64,000 bases of DNA, taken from Marinobacter profundi. Lineage in GTDB: Bacteria; Pseudomonadota; Gammaproteobacteria; Pseudomonadales; Oleiphilaceae. Numbering within the stretch: position 1 is the first letter of the stretch; each line of letters starts with the position of its first letter. A program made the translations under genes and the position numbers. The notes below the pieces were generated by a model. It was given only the letters and a program-made list of their open reading frames with translations. It was not told the origin of the DNA and made no database searches. Below are positions 43,529 through 52,633 of this stretch, piece by piece. The stretch covers positions 186,001 to 250,000 of the forward strand of contig NZ_KZ319371.1 in assembly GCF_002744715.1 (NCBI RefSeq), given 5' to 3'.

Positions 43529-44509
43529 TTACTGCTTGATCTTGTCCGCTTCGATGGTATACCCGTTTTCGTTAAACCAGCGAGCTGCACCGGCGTGCCA
43601 TGGCAGCACGTTGTTCTTGGTGTAGTTCTCCGGAATCGAGGTACGGGCCGCCTTGTGGATGGACACCATCTTGTCGTTGTTTTCCATGGTCAGCTTGGTC
43701 ATTTCATAAACCAGGCTTTCGGAAACATCACAGTTGGCAACCGCAAAGTTCCACATGGAGACCACGCGGGAGTCCTTCTCAAGGGACTGGTAGGTGCTCG
43801 CCGGAATCACAAACTCCGAGACCGGATACGAATCGGTGATCTTCTTCAGCTCTTCGTCGGTCATGCCGATGATGTTCACGTCGGTCTGCACTTCAAGCTG
43901 GCTCACCGCCGGAATGGGCACGCCTGCCGCAAAGGCAACCACATCGATCAGGCCGTCCTGCAACTGACCACCCAGGTCAGACCAGCTGCCGTTACGACGC
44001 TCGAAGTCCACGCCCAGGGTTTCCATCATCTTCGGGAAATAGGTATCGGAGGTGGAACCCGCCGGACCGAAACCAATGGTCGCGCCCGCAGGAATGTCAG
44101 AGATGGACTTGATGCCGGAGCTGGTCAGCGCGGTTACCGAGAACGGTGTCTCGTACATCGGGAACATGGCGCATACGTTGTCCATCTTCATGCCCGGTGC
44201 CAGCGGGCTGTTGCCTTCCATGGACTCGCGGGCCGGACCCATAGTGGTCAGACCGAAGTTCAGGTCACCGGTGTGCACCAGGGCCATATTCTGCATCGGA
44301 CCACCGGTAATCTCGGCGCCACCGGAAATGCCCAGGTTCTCGGCCACAAAGTTGGCCCAGCCAGCGCCATAGGCAAAGTAGGTTCCGCCCTGGCTGGCGG
44401 TACCCACTGTAAAGTTACCCGGCCAGTCGGACTTGTCCTGGGCGGAAACCGGACCTGCTACGGCGAGAGTGGAAACCAGTGCTGCTGCCATCACGGCTTG
44501 AGTCTTCAT
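43529..44509 (-). CDS. TAXI-family TRAP transporter solute-binding protein
   Basis: The 326-residue periplasmic receptor has a signal peptide (MKTQAVMAAALVSTLAVAGPV..AQ) and the TAXI pattern FTVGTASQGGTYFAYGAGWANFV, LNFGLTTMGPA, IGFGPAGSTSDTYFP and LPWHAGAARWFNENGY. TAXI receptors of this kind bind carboxylates such as glutamate or 2-oxo acids. The exact ligand is unknown. GGGAG lies 8 bases before the ATG. A σ54 promoter lies about 75 bases upstream. Confidence 0.93.
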   Translation of the reverse strand: MKTQAVMAAALVSTLAVAGPVSAQDKSDWPGNFTVGTASQGGTYFAYGAGWANFVAENLGISGGAEITGGPMQNMALVHTGDLNFGLTTMGPARESMEGNSPLAPGMKMDNVCAMFPMYETPFSVTALTSSGIKSISDIPAGATIGFGPAGSTSDTYFPKMMETLGVDFERRNGSWSDLGGQLQDGLIDVVAFAAGVPIPAVSQLEVQTDVNIIGMTDEELKKITDSYPVSEFVIPASTYQSLEKDSRVVSMWNFAVANCDVSESLVYEMTKLTMENNDKMVSIHKAARTSIPENYTKNNVLPWHAGAARWFNENGYTIEADKIKQ

Positions 44510-44582
44510 AGAGATTGCTCCCGATATCGTTGTGTTAGTTGGGTGCCAAGCGAAGCGACAGGGCTTCGATCTCTGTAAAGAT

Positions 44583-44598
44583 AGCAAGGGTTGGGCCA
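44583..44598 (-). promoter_or_regulatory. σ54 (-24/-12) promoter of the TRAP operon
   Basis: On the minus strand TGGCCCAACCCTTGCT keeps the GG (-24) and GC (-12) dinucleotides at the right distance and matches TGGCAC-N5-TTGCA/T closely. The leader to the binding-protein start would be about 60 bases. Confidence 0.75.
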
Positions 44599-44662
44599 GA
44601 TTGTGGGAAATGCTTATGTGGTGCGGCCTCCGGGGACTCCGGGGAAAATCCGGGGGGACCGA

Positions 44663-44682
44663 ATGGGTGGAAATTCACCCAT
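44663..44682. promoter_or_regulatory. Upstream activator site 1 (DctD-like)
   Basis: ATGGGT-N8-ACCCAT is a 20-base palindrome. Its centre is about 75 bases upstream of the -24 element, a normal enhancer position. Confidence 0.55.
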
Positions 44683-44695
44683 CGAGATCTGTCAT

Positions 44696-44715
44696 ATGTG
44701 TCGACATCGACCCAT
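44696..44715. promoter_or_regulatory. Upstream activator site 2 (DctD-like)
   Basis: On the minus strand ATGGGT-N8-ACACAT repeats site 1 with one changed base. Its centre is 33 bases (three helical turns) from that of site 1, so both sites face the same side of the DNA. Confidence 0.5.
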
Positions 44716-44723
44716 TGACCAAC

Positions 44724-45149
44724 TCACCACCGCCCCTGCAACGTCGCCACCACCCGCCGCGGCCCGCCGTGGTCGCGGTGCTCACACAGGTAAATGCCCT
44801 GCCAGGTGCCCAGTGCCAGTTTGCCATCGGTCACCGGGATGGACAGGGAGCTGCCGATCAGCACGCTCTTGATGTGGGCCGGCATGTCGTCCGGGCCCTC
44901 GGTGAGGTGTTCGTAGTGGGGTGCGTGCTGCGGCACCATTACGTTGAAGTGGCGTTCCAGGTCGCCCCGCACGTCGGGGTCGGCGTTCTCGTTGATGGCC
45001 AGGGAGGCGGAGGTGTGCTGGATAAACAGGTTGAGCAGGCCCACCTGGCAATTGGTCAGCGCGGGGCCCTGCGCCAGGATGTCATGGGTGACGAGGTGGA
45101 ACCCGCGCGGCTGCGCCGGCAGGGTTATGGTGGTCTGGTCCCAGATCAT
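44724..45149 (-). CDS. yjbQ: YjbQ family protein (UPF0047)
   Basis: The 141-residue protein has the UPF0047 signatures LLNLFIQHTSASLAINENADPDV, PDDMPAHIKSVLIGSSLSIPV and GTWQGIYLCEHRDHGGPRRVVATL. Homologues have weak thiamine-phosphate synthase activity in E. coli, and the true role is unsettled. Its 3' end lies next to the TRAP upstream activator sites. Confidence 0.9.
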   Translation of the reverse strand: MIWDQTTITLPAQPRGFHLVTHDILAQGPALTNCQVGLLNLFIQHTSASLAINENADPDVRGDLERHFNVMVPQHAPHYEHLTEGPDDMPAHIKSVLIGSSLSIPVTDGKLALGTWQGIYLCEHRDHGGPRRVVATLQGRW

Positions 45150-45209
45150 GGCAGTTCTCCTTGATGGCGACGTGCTGGCCCCGGGCGGGTAGTGCCCGGA
45201 GCCGGCCGG

Positions 45210-46274
45210 CTATTTTTGCAGCTCATCCCACGGGTGGACCGGTACCACCGCCTCGCTGACTTCGGCTTCCACCGAGCTGCGGAAGTAATCCATGGCTTTT
45301 TCGGCTTCGCTGAGCTCGTCAAAGCGGGCAATGTGGTAGATCGCCTCGCCTTCATTGACCAGCGGCAGGTTGTTCACGCAGATCACGATACCGGAGCACG
45401 GCGAGGTGATGGCCACCTCGGCTTCGCCGAACGGATCCGCCACCATGGCCAGGCGCTGGCCTTTGCGCACTTTCTGGCCGAGACTGGCCACCGGGCGCAT
45501 GATGCCGTCGATATCGGCCCTCACCCACTGGGAGTTGGCGGCGGTTTCCGAGCGTTTTTTCGGCGCCCGGGGGCCTTTTTTCTGTGGCACCATTTCCAGT
45601 TCCCGCATCACCCGGATCACGCCTTTGACACCGCTGGTGATGACAACCTCGTCAAAGCGCAGGGCCTCGCCGCCTTCGAAGGTGACCACCGGAATGTCGA
45701 GGGAGTCGGCATAGGCCCGCAGGCTGCCCTCCCGCAGGCCGGCGTTGATGATGACCGGTGCGCCGAAGGCCTCCGCCATGCGGGCGGTTTCCGGGTTCTT
45801 CAGTTCGGCCCGCACCTGGGGCAGGTTGAAGCGGTGAATGGCGCCGGTGTGCAGGTCGATAATGTGGGTGACGTGCTCCATGATCTGGGTCCGCAGCAGG
45901 TAGGCAATGCGGCCACCAAGCGACCCGCTTTCGCTCCCCGGGAAGCAGCGGTTGAGGTCACGGCGGTCCGGCAGGTAGCGGGAGCGCTGGACAAAGCCGA
46001 AGATATTGACGATCGGCACCGCCACCAGGGTGCCGCGCAGGTGCCGCAGCGCGGAATTGCGCAACACCCGGCGGACAATCTCCACTCCGTTGATCTCGTC
46101 CCCGTGAATTGCGCCACACACCATCAGCACCGGGCCATCGCGGCGGCCGTGGACCACCTCAACGGGAATATGCAGGGGGGTGTGGGTGTACAGCTTGGCA
46201 ACCGGCACTTCGACGGTTGCCCGGGTGCCGGCCTTGATTTCGGTGCCGGCGATGACAAACGGAGCTCGGGCCAA
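45210..46274 (-). CDS. M14/AstE-ASPA-like zinc hydrolase
   Basis: The 354-residue protein is a succinylglutamate desuccinylase/aspartoacylase-family hydrolase. Zinc ligands are in CGAIHGDEINGVEI (about 54-67) and IIDLHTGAIHRFNLPQ, with the DLNRCFPG substrate motif. The C-terminal about 90 residues form a separate barrel-like (lipoyl-type) domain: VRADIDGIMRPVASLGQKVRKGQ..ITSPCSGIVI. It cleaves an amide bond to an acidic residue, and the target is unknown. It starts one base after the rimK stop, so function with RimK is likely. Confidence 0.87.
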   Translation of the reverse strand: MARAPFVIAGTEIKAGTRATVEVPVAKLYTHTPLHIPVEVVHGRRDGPVLMVCGAIHGDEINGVEIVRRVLRNSALRHLRGTLVAVPIVNIFGFVQRSRYLPDRRDLNRCFPGSESGSLGGRIAYLLRTQIMEHVTHIIDLHTGAIHRFNLPQVRAELKNPETARMAEAFGAPVIINAGLREGSLRAYADSLDIPVVTFEGGEALRFDEVVITSGVKGVIRVMRELEMVPQKKGPRAPKKRSETAANSQWVRADIDGIMRPVASLGQKVRKGQRLAMVADPFGEAEVAITSPCSGIVICVNNLPLVNEGEAIYHIARFDELSEAEKAMDYFRSSVEAEVSEAVVPVHPWDELQK

Positions 46275-46275
46275 G

Positions 46276-47181
46276 TTAACCTCTCCCTTTGGTTTTTGTT
46301 TTCCAGGGTTTGTAGTTCTTTTCGGTCCAGTTGATGATCATTCCGGCGACGTTCTTGCCGGTGGCATTCTCGATGCCCTCCAGGCCCGGTGACGAGTTCA
46401 CTTCCATCACCAGCGGCCCGCGGCTTGAGCGCAGCAGGTCCACACCGGCCACGTTGAGGCCCATGGACTTGGCGGCGGTAATGGCGGTGCGACGCTCCTC
46501 GGGGGTGATACGGACCAGCGAGGCGGTGCCGCCACGGTGCAGGTTGGAGCGGAACTCGCCTTCGGCGCCCTGGCGCTTCATGGCTGCAATCACCTTGTCA
46601 CCAATGACAAAGCAACGGATATCGGCTCCGCCGGCTTCCTTGATGAATTCCTGCACCAGGATGTCCGCTTTCAGGCCCATGAAGGCCTCGATCACACTTT
46701 CGGCGGCCTTGCGGGTTTCCGCCAGCACCACGCCAATTCCCTGGGTGCCCTGCAACAGTTTAATCACCACCGGGGCGCCGCCGACCATCTTCAGCAGTTC
46801 GGGCACGTTGTCCGGCTTGTTGGCGAAACCGGTCACCGGCATCCCCACCCCTTTGCGGGCCAAAAGCTGCAGCGAGCGCAGTTTGTCCCGGGAGCGGGTG
46901 ATGGCGACGGATTCGTTCACCGGGAATACGCCCATCATTTCAAACTGCCGCAATACCGCCGTGCCGTAGAAGGTTACCGAGGCGCCGATGCGGGGAATCA
47001 CTACGTCAAAATCCTCCAGGACCTCCTCGTGATAGTGGATCTGGGGGCGCGCCGAGGTGATGTTCATGGAACAATGCAGGGCATCGATCACCCGCACTTC
47101 GTGACCCCGGTTGATACCCTCTTCCACCAGGCGACGAGTGGAATAGAGGTGGCGGTTACGCGAGAGTATCGCAATTTTCAT
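46276..47181 (-). CDS. rimK: RimK-type glutamate ligase
   Basis: RimK adds glutamates to the C-terminus of ribosomal protein S6, using ATP. The 301-residue ATP-grasp product carries [20 protein letters not shown] at the N-terminus, then [19 protein letters not shown] (P-loop-like ATP site), [29 protein letters not shown] and [28 protein letters not shown]. It overlaps rimB by four bases (ATGA). Confidence 0.94.
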   Translation of the reverse strand: MKIAILSRNRHLYSTRRLVEEGINRGHEVRVIDALHCSMNITSARPQIHYHEEVLEDFDVVIPRIGASVTFYGTAVLRQFEMMGVFPVNESVAITRSRDKLRSLQLLARKGVGMPVTGFANKPDNVPELLKMVGGAPVVIKLLQGTQGIGVVLAETRKAAESVIEAFMGLKADILVQEFIKEAGGADIRCFVIGDKVIAAMKRQGAEGEFRSNLHRGGTASLVRITPEERRTAITAAKSMGLNVAGVDLLRSSRGPLVMEVNSSPGLEGIENATGKNVAGMIINWTEKNYKPWKTKTKGRG

Positions 47182-47717
47182 TTCTTGGTCCTTAGAGCCG
47201 GCTCACCGGCGAGATAGGAAGATTCCGGTAACACAATGCTGCGTTCCGCCATCGCGGTGCGTCCCAGCAGCATGCGGAAGCGCATGGAGTCCCGGTTGGT
47301 CAGGGTCATTTCGATCGGCCAGATGGTATCACCCACCACCAGGCTGGTTTCAATCACCATCCTCAGTTCCCGGTGGCCACCGGAATCCGAGACGGTACGT
47401 TCGTCAAGCACCACGGCGTCACACTCGACCACCTCGTGCAGGTTGTTCTGCACCGGATGCACCCAGAACCGCACCCGGCGCTGGCCGTTCTCGGTGTAGG
47501 GCTCGGTGCGAAAGGTATGCAGACACGAGGTTCGCGCCCCGGTATCCACTTTGGCCTTGATCCTGGCGATGCCCAGGTCCGGCAAACCGACCCATTCCCG
47601 CCAGCCGAGCAGGATCCGGCCAGTTTCGTCGCCGGCCCGCTGCAGGCTGCTGCTTATCATGTCGGGTGAGGGATCTGATGGAGAGTTCCCGTTGTCATCC
47701 ACCGGGTTCTTCGACAT
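47178..47717 (-). CDS. rimB: RimB-type retropepsin-like protease
   Basis: The 179-residue protein belongs to the family annotated as ATP-dependent zinc protease but carries an aspartic-protease-like [14 protein letters not shown] (DTG, about 60-70) and [18 protein letters not shown]. In Pseudomonas, RimB works with RimK to shape S6 glutamylation. The N-terminal about 40 residues are disordered. The ATG at 47717 has AAGGAA upstream and lies 23 bases inside the end of mscS. Confidence 0.88.
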   Translation of the reverse strand: MSKNPVDDNGNSPSDPSPDMISSSLQRAGDETGRILLGWREWVGLPDLGIARIKAKVDTGARTSCLHTFRTEPYTENGQRRVRFWVHPVQNNLHEVVECDAVVLDERTVSDSGGHRELRMVIETSLVVGDTIWPIEMTLTNRDSMRFRMLLGRTAMAERSIVLPESSYLAGEPALRTKK

Positions 47718-48585
47718 CCGCTTGTTCCTTCTGGCTGGTTCGTTCAGGCCTGAGCAGCTCCACCCGGAAGGGCGCGGAATGACTGCCGGCGTAAACACTG
47801 GTATGCGGGAAGGGAATTTCTATCCCTTCCCGGTCGAGGGTTTTCTTGACCGCGACCATCATGTCGCTGCGACCTTCGAGCACCCGGTCCCGGGCAACCC
47901 AGAATGAAAACTGCAGGTCGACCGAGGATGGCCCGAAACCGGTCACCAACACAAAGGGCTTGGGCTCTTCGAGGGCGGCACTGCTCTGTTCAGCAAGGTC
48001 CAGCAGCAGCGCTTCGACCCGTTCCACATCTTCAGCGTAGGCAATGCCCACGGTCAGATCCAGCCGGCGGATAGCGAAGCGGGAGCGGTTGACCACCCGG
48101 GTCTTGATCAGGGTTTCATTGGGGATGCGGACATAGAGGTTGTCGGTGGTGCGCAGCTTGACGCTGAGCATGTCGATACCGATCACCTCCCCGAGAGTAC
48201 CTTCCACCTCGATAAAATCACCAATTTCAAAGGGGCGCTCCACCAGCAGGAACAGGCCGCTGATCATGTTGGATGCCGAGGTCTGGGACGCAAAGCCGAT
48301 AGCCACCGTGAGGATACCCGCTGCCCCCAGCAGCACATCGAGGGAGAAGCCGACCTCGCGCATCGCGGCAACCAGGAAGATAACGAAAATCAGGTAGAAC
48401 ACCAGCCGCCGCATCATCACGGTATGGTGGCGGGATGCCCGCTCCTGCATAAAGCCGGAAACGCTGCGGGCGGCCAGCGACGCCAGCACAATGCCGAGCA
48501 CCAACAGGAACAGCCCGCTGAACCACTGCAGCCAGGGAATGCTGGTCAACAGTTGCCTCAGGCCGCTTTCAAACTCTTCAATCAC
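47695..48585 (-). CDS. Small-conductance mechanosensitive channel (MscS family)
   Basis: The 296-residue channel has three membrane helices. The pore helix TM3 ([30 protein letters not shown], about 85-115) is Gly/Ala-rich as in MscS. The beta domain ([29 protein letters not shown]) and the cytoplasmic vestibule follow. It opens on membrane tension to release solutes. It overlaps rimB by 23 bases, which ties osmotic stress release to the rim genes by transcription. Confidence 0.93.
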   Translation of the reverse strand: MIEEFESGLRQLLTSIPWLQWFSGLFLLVLGIVLASLAARSVSGFMQERASRHHTVMMRRLVFYLIFVIFLVAAMREVGFSLDVLLGAAGILTVAIGFASQTSASNMISGLFLLVERPFEIGDFIEVEGTLGEVIGIDMLSVKLRTTDNLYVRIPNETLIKTRVVNRSRFAIRRLDLTVGIAYAEDVERVEALLLDLAEQSSAALEEPKPFVLVTGFGPSSVDLQFSFWVARDRVLEGRSDMMVAVKKTLDREGIEIPFPHTSVYAGSHSAPFRVELLRPERTSQKEQADVEEPGG

Positions 48586-48623
48586 GCTTGCAGTCTCCCT
48601 GCGCCGGGGTTCATCCGGGGCAC

Positions 48624-49442
48624 TCAGCCAAACATCCGGTCAAAGGCCCGGATCAGCCCGCCGCGTTCGCTTTTTTCCCGCGCCGGGCTGAGCAGCTGAC
48701 AGCTGCCGGCGACTTCGGGAACCTTGCCATCCACTTTCAGGCGCGCGGAATTCATGTCGGTTTCGCACACCACGGTTACCCCGGGTGTCCACAACAGGCC
48801 CTTGTCATTGATATACAGCGACAATAGCGGCGTCGGCAGGCTGAACCGCTCCAGCAACAGGGCGTCATCACGGCGGTTAACAATGCGAACCGGGGTAATC
48901 GCCCGCCACGGGCGTTTGGGGACGGCTTCCAGCACCAGCCGCGCATAGCTGGGCGCCGAGTAACACAGGTCCCCTTCCATGGTGTTGCGGCCCACCCAGG
49001 TCATGGACGGATCCGCCAGCGGCAGTTCCACCAACTCGGTTTTACGCTCGCCCACGCAGATCCGCATCCACAGCAGGGTACCGACATAGATGGTACATTC
49101 GCCGGCGGCCGGAATGGTCAGTGGCTGATAGGGCCGGATCACGGTCGGCAAGCGCGCCAGGGCGGGCAGATAGGTCACGGTATTGTTGTCATCGCGGCGG
49201 ATAAACCGCTGCAACGTCGCCTCGGCGCCCGGCAACACATACTGGGTGGTCTGCTCCCAGCGAATGCGGTCAACGCTTTGCGGTGTACGTTCGCTGCGAA
49301 CCTGCCACTCCTTGTCCAGCAGCGTTACCCAAAGCCGGGTATGGCTGAGTTCGTGATACTGGGTTTCACCGGAGCTGAGGATGTAGGGATGATTCCAGGC
49401 GCCGTCTTGCGGGCCCGACGGCTCCTCACTGCTGTCAATCAT
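48624..49442 (-). CDS. Conserved protein of unknown function upstream of mscS
   Basis: The 272-residue soluble protein has no signal peptide. Beta-rich segments include YHELSHTRLWVTLLDKEWQV, ATLQRFIRRDDNNTVTYLPALARLPTVIRPYQPLTIPA, IYVGTLLWMRICVGE and RIVNRRDDALLLERFSLPTPLLSLY. I considered DUF432, a family seen beside MscS genes, but cannot confirm it. It ends 38 bases before mscS and is likely the first gene of that operon. Confidence 0.7.
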   Translation of the reverse strand: MIDSSEEPSGPQDGAWNHPYILSSGETQYHELSHTRLWVTLLDKEWQVRSERTPQSVDRIRWEQTTQYVLPGAEATLQRFIRRDDNNTVTYLPALARLPTVIRPYQPLTIPAAGECTIYVGTLLWMRICVGERKTELVELPLADPSMTWVGRNTMEGDLCYSAPSYARLVLEAVPKRPWRAITPVRIVNRRDDALLLERFSLPTPLLSLYINDKGLLWTPGVTVVCETDMNSARLKVDGKVPEVAGSCQLLSPAREKSERGGLIRAFDRMFG

Positions 49443-49562
49443 GGTGCATCCAGATCTCCCGGGGTTTACGGTGTTAACTATAATCCAATCGCGGTACGGC
49501 AGCGAATATCCAAGCCAGTGATTTTATTACATCAATGAGTGGCCCCGGGCCAGAGGATGCCT

Positions 49563-50963
49563 ATGACCCAGCTTGTCTGGTTTCGCAACGACCTGCGACT
49601 TGCCGACAACCCCGCCCTGACCGCCGCCTGCAGTGACCGCGACCGGGTGATTGCCTGTTTTATTGTCAGTCCCGGCCAGTGGCGGCAGCATGACTGGTCG
49701 GCGGCACGGGTCCGCTTTGTACTGGCGCATGCCAACGAGCTGTCCCGCCAGCTGGCAGCTCTGGGCATATCGCTGACCTTCCTCCGCGCTGACACCTTTG
49801 CCGATGCCATCCCCGCCCTCGCCACCTTGTGCCGCCAGCATGATGTCACCCACCTACACTTCAACGAAGAGTACGGCATCAACGAACGCCGCCGGGACAA
49901 ACAGCTGAAGGATGCCCTCTCCACCAGCGGCCTGGCTATCAGCAAGTACCGCGACCAGTGCGCAGCGCCGGTGGGCAGTATCCTGACCCGGCAGCAGGAG
50001 CCCTACTCGGTGTTTACACCGTTCGCCCGTAACTGGCGCCAGTGGCTGGACGACAACCCGCCGCAACTACACCCGGTGCCAACGGCAAGGGGCGAGGCCG
50101 TCGCTGCCGCGCAGGTTGAAACCGGACTGGACGAGTTTGGTCCGGCGCCGGCCGCCCTGGTGCCCTGTGGCGAGGAGGCGGCACACCGGCAACTGGAAGC
50201 CTTCCTGACGGAGCGTGCCGGCCAGTACAAGGCGCAGCGGGATATCCCGGCAATCAACGGCACCAGCCAGCTTTCGCCCTACCTCGCCAACGGGGTGTTA
50301 TCGGGGCGACAGTGCCTGGTGGCCGCGCGCCAGGCCCAGGCGATGGGCGGCAATCAGGAAGGCTTCACCACCTGGATCAACGAGATTGCCTGGCGGGACT
50401 TCTACATCCACATTCTCTGGCATTACCCCCGGATCAGCATGCACCGCGCCTTCAAACCGGAAACCGAGGCCCTGGTATGGAACCCGCCGGGCGAGGCTTT
50501 CGAGGCCTGGAAGGAGGGCCAAACCGGCGTTCCCATCGTTGATGCCGCCATGCGTCAACTCCGCCAGACCGGCTGGATGCACAACCGCCTGCGAATGATC
50601 ACCGCCATGTTCCTGACCAAGAACCTGTTCATTGACTGGCGACTGGGAGAGCAGTGGTTTATGAACCAGCTGGTGGACGGCTTCCTGGCGTCAAACAACG
50701 GTGGCTGGCAATGGAGCGCGTCCACCGGCACCGATGCGGCGCCCTATTTCCGGGTGTTCAATCCGGCCACCCAGAGTGAACGGTTTGATCCTGACGGTGA
50801 ATTTATCCGCCATTACGTGCCGGAGCTGGCGAAGCTGGACGCCAGGCGCATCCACCAGCCCTGGGCAGGGGGTGTTATCCCGAAGGGCTATCCGCGGCCG
50901 ATTGTGGACCTGAAGGAAAGTCGCAAAGAAGCCATTGCCCGTTTCCAGGCGCTGAAAGACTGA
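49563..50963 (+). CDS. phr: Deoxyribodipyrimidine photolyase
   Basis: Photolyase uses light to split cyclobutane pyrimidine dimers. The 466-residue product has the N-terminal Rossmann domain (LVWFRNDLRLADNPAL) and the C-terminal FAD domain with TSQLSPYLANGVLSGRQ, WRDFYIHILWHYP, GVPIVDAAMRQLRQTGWMHNR and FLASNNGGWQWSASTGTDAAPYFRVFNP, including the conserved Trp residues. The ATG at 49563 has AGAGGA 5 bases upstream; a GTG frame at 49539 is less likely. Confidence 0.94.
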   Translation: MTQLVWFRNDLRLADNPALTAACSDRDRVIACFIVSPGQWRQHDWSAARVRFVLAHANELSRQLAALGISLTFLRADTFADAIPALATLCRQHDVTHLHFNEEYGINERRRDKQLKDALSTSGLAISKYRDQCAAPVGSILTRQQEPYSVFTPFARNWRQWLDDNPPQLHPVPTARGEAVAAAQVETGLDEFGPAPAALVPCGEEAAHRQLEAFLTERAGQYKAQRDIPAINGTSQLSPYLANGVLSGRQCLVAARQAQAMGGNQEGFTTWINEIAWRDFYIHILWHYPRISMHRAFKPETEALVWNPPGEAFEAWKEGQTGVPIVDAAMRQLRQTGWMHNRLRMITAMFLTKNLFIDWRLGEQWFMNQLVDGFLASNNGGWQWSASTGTDAAPYFRVFNPATQSERFDPDGEFIRHYVPELAKLDARRIHQPWAGGVIPKGYPRPIVDLKESRKEAIARFQALKD

Positions 50964-50996
50964 ACCGACACCACAGGACGGTGTGCGACGCGAGGC

Positions 50997-51746
50997 TCAG
51001 TGCCCGGCGCACACCGGACAGTCCGGATCCCGGGCCAGTTTCATCTCCCGCCAGTCGGCCTGCCAGGCGTCGAGAATCAACAACCGCCCTGTCAGCGGCC
51101 GGCCGACGCCGGAAATCACCTTGATGGCCTCCATCGCCTGGCTGGCACCGATCATGCCGACCAGCGGCCCGATCACCCCTGCCTCGGAGCAGGTCAGATC
51201 CTCGTTACCCTGCTCGGGGTAAAGGCAGTGGTAACAAGGGCTGGTCGGATCCCGGGAGTCAAACACCGAGAGCTGGCCTTCGCCGCGGATCGCGGCCCCG
51301 GACACCAGCGGCACCCCCGCCTTGACGCAGGCCCGGTTGAGGGCGAAGCGGGTGTTGAAATTGTCCGAGCAGTCCACCACCACACTGGCGGTATCCACCC
51401 GGTGCTGCAGTTCTGCGCCGTCCAGCCGCTGGCACAGCGCATCCACCGAGATCAGTGGATTGATGCTGCGGACCCGCGCTGCCAGGCTGGCGGCCTTGTC
51501 GTCGCCGATCTGGTCCTGGGCGAAGGCAATCTGGCGTTGCAGGTTGGCCAGTTCGATGCGGTCGTCGTCCACCAGGGTAAGATGACCGACCCCCGCCGCG
51601 CCCAGATACAGGGCAACCGGACATCCCAGGCCGCCGGCACCGACCACCAGTACCCGGGCGGATTTCAGCCGCGCCTGGCCAGCCACGTCAAACTTCGGCA
51701 ACAGTATCTGGCGGCTGTACCGCAACAATTCCTCGTCACTCAGCAT
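50997..51746 (-). CDS. moeB: MoeB/ThiF-family adenylyltransferase
   Basis: MoeB adenylates the C-terminus of MoaD for molybdopterin synthesis. The 249-residue product has the nucleotide motif VVGAGGLGCPVALYLGAAGVG, DDDRIELANLQRQ, the catalytic Cys in LTCSEAGVIGP and two zinc CXXC pairs (CYHC and CPVC). ThiF is a close alternative. No molybdopterin genes are adjacent. It overlaps prmC by 11 bases in the hemA-prfA-prmC-moeB operon, a common order. Confidence 0.88.
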   Translation of the reverse strand: MLSDEELLRYSRQILLPKFDVAGQARLKSARVLVVGAGGLGCPVALYLGAAGVGHLTLVDDDRIELANLQRQIAFAQDQIGDDKAASLAARVRSINPLISVDALCQRLDGAELQHRVDTASVVVDCSDNFNTRFALNRACVKAGVPLVSGAAIRGEGQLSVFDSRDPTSPCYHCLYPEQGNEDLTCSEAGVIGPLVGMIGASQAMEAIKVISGVGRPLTGRLLILDAWQADWREMKLARDPDCPVCAGH

Positions 51747-52629
51747 CGCTGCTCTCCCGGTGTGAAATTGGTCTCGGGGCATCGTCCGCCCCGACCTGGC
51801 GCTCCGGCCAGCAGCCCAGGGTCAGCCGTTCCTGGCCGCCATAATCCCGTCGGGTTGCCACCGCGGTGAATCCGGCGGCCGCAAACAGCTGGCGAACCGC
51901 CTCGCCCTGGTCGTAACCATGCTCCACCACCAGCCAACCCGCCGGCTGCAACCAGTCCGGGCTTTCGGCAATGATCACCCGCAGGTCATCCAGGCCGTCG
52001 TCACCGGCCACCAGCGCCGTCGATGGCTCGAAACGGACATCGCCCTGTTGTAGATGATGGTCATCCCGACGGATGTACGGTGGATTGGAAATGATGAGAT
52101 CAAAACGCCCCGGCGGCAGGTCGGCAAACCAGTGGCTGACCACCACCTCCAGCGGCAGGCCGAGGGCGCAGGCATTACGGCGTGCCAGCTCGGCCGCGTC
52201 CGCCACTGCGTCACAGGCCATAACCTGCCACTGCGGTCGCTCGCTGGCCAACGCCAGGGCGATGGCACCGGTGCCGGTGCCCAGGTCAATCACCCGGGCC
52301 GCGCCCGGCAATGGCAACGCCAGCGCAGCCTCCACCAGGCACTCGGTATCCGGCCGCGGAATCAGGGTAGAAGGATTGACCTGCAGGGTCAGCGACCAGA
52401 AGCCCTGCTCGCCGAGCAGGTGGGCCACCGGTGTTCCGTTGGCACGCTGACTGACCAGAACCGCAAAATGTTCAGCGGCCTCGTCCGCCAGCTCGCGCTC
52501 GGGCCAGGCGCGGAAGCTGGTCCGGCTCCAGCCGGTCACCCGGGCCAGCAGGAGCTCGGCATCAAGCCGGGGCGAGTCGCCACCGATGGCGGCTGCGGCC
52601 TGCCTGAGTGCTTGCTCGCAGGTAAGCAA
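51736..52629 (-). CDS. prmC: Peptide chain release factor N5-glutamine methyltransferase
   Basis: PrmC methylates the GGQ glutamine of release factors. The 297-residue product has the N-terminal helical domain (SPRLDAELLLARVTGWSRT), STLIPRPDTE, the SAM motif IDLGTGTGAIALALA and the catalytic NPPY. I place the start at TTG 52629, four bases after the prfA stop. There GAGGAG, which encodes the last Glu codons of PrfA, serves as the ribosome-binding site. An upstream TTG at 52647 has no such site. Confidence 0.93.
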   Translation of the reverse strand: MLTCEQALRQAAAAIGGDSPRLDAELLLARVTGWSRTSFRAWPERELADEAAEHFAVLVSQRANGTPVAHLLGEQGFWSLTLQVNPSTLIPRPDTECLVEAALALPLPGAARVIDLGTGTGAIALALASERPQWQVMACDAVADAAELARRNACALGLPLEVVVSHWFADLPPGRFDLIISNPPYIRRDDHHLQQGDVRFEPSTALVAGDDGLDDLRVIIAESPDWLQPAGWLVVEHGYDQGEAVRQLFAAAGFTAVATRRDYGGQERLTLGCWPERQVGADDAPRPISHRESSDAE

Positions 52630-52633
52630 CGGC

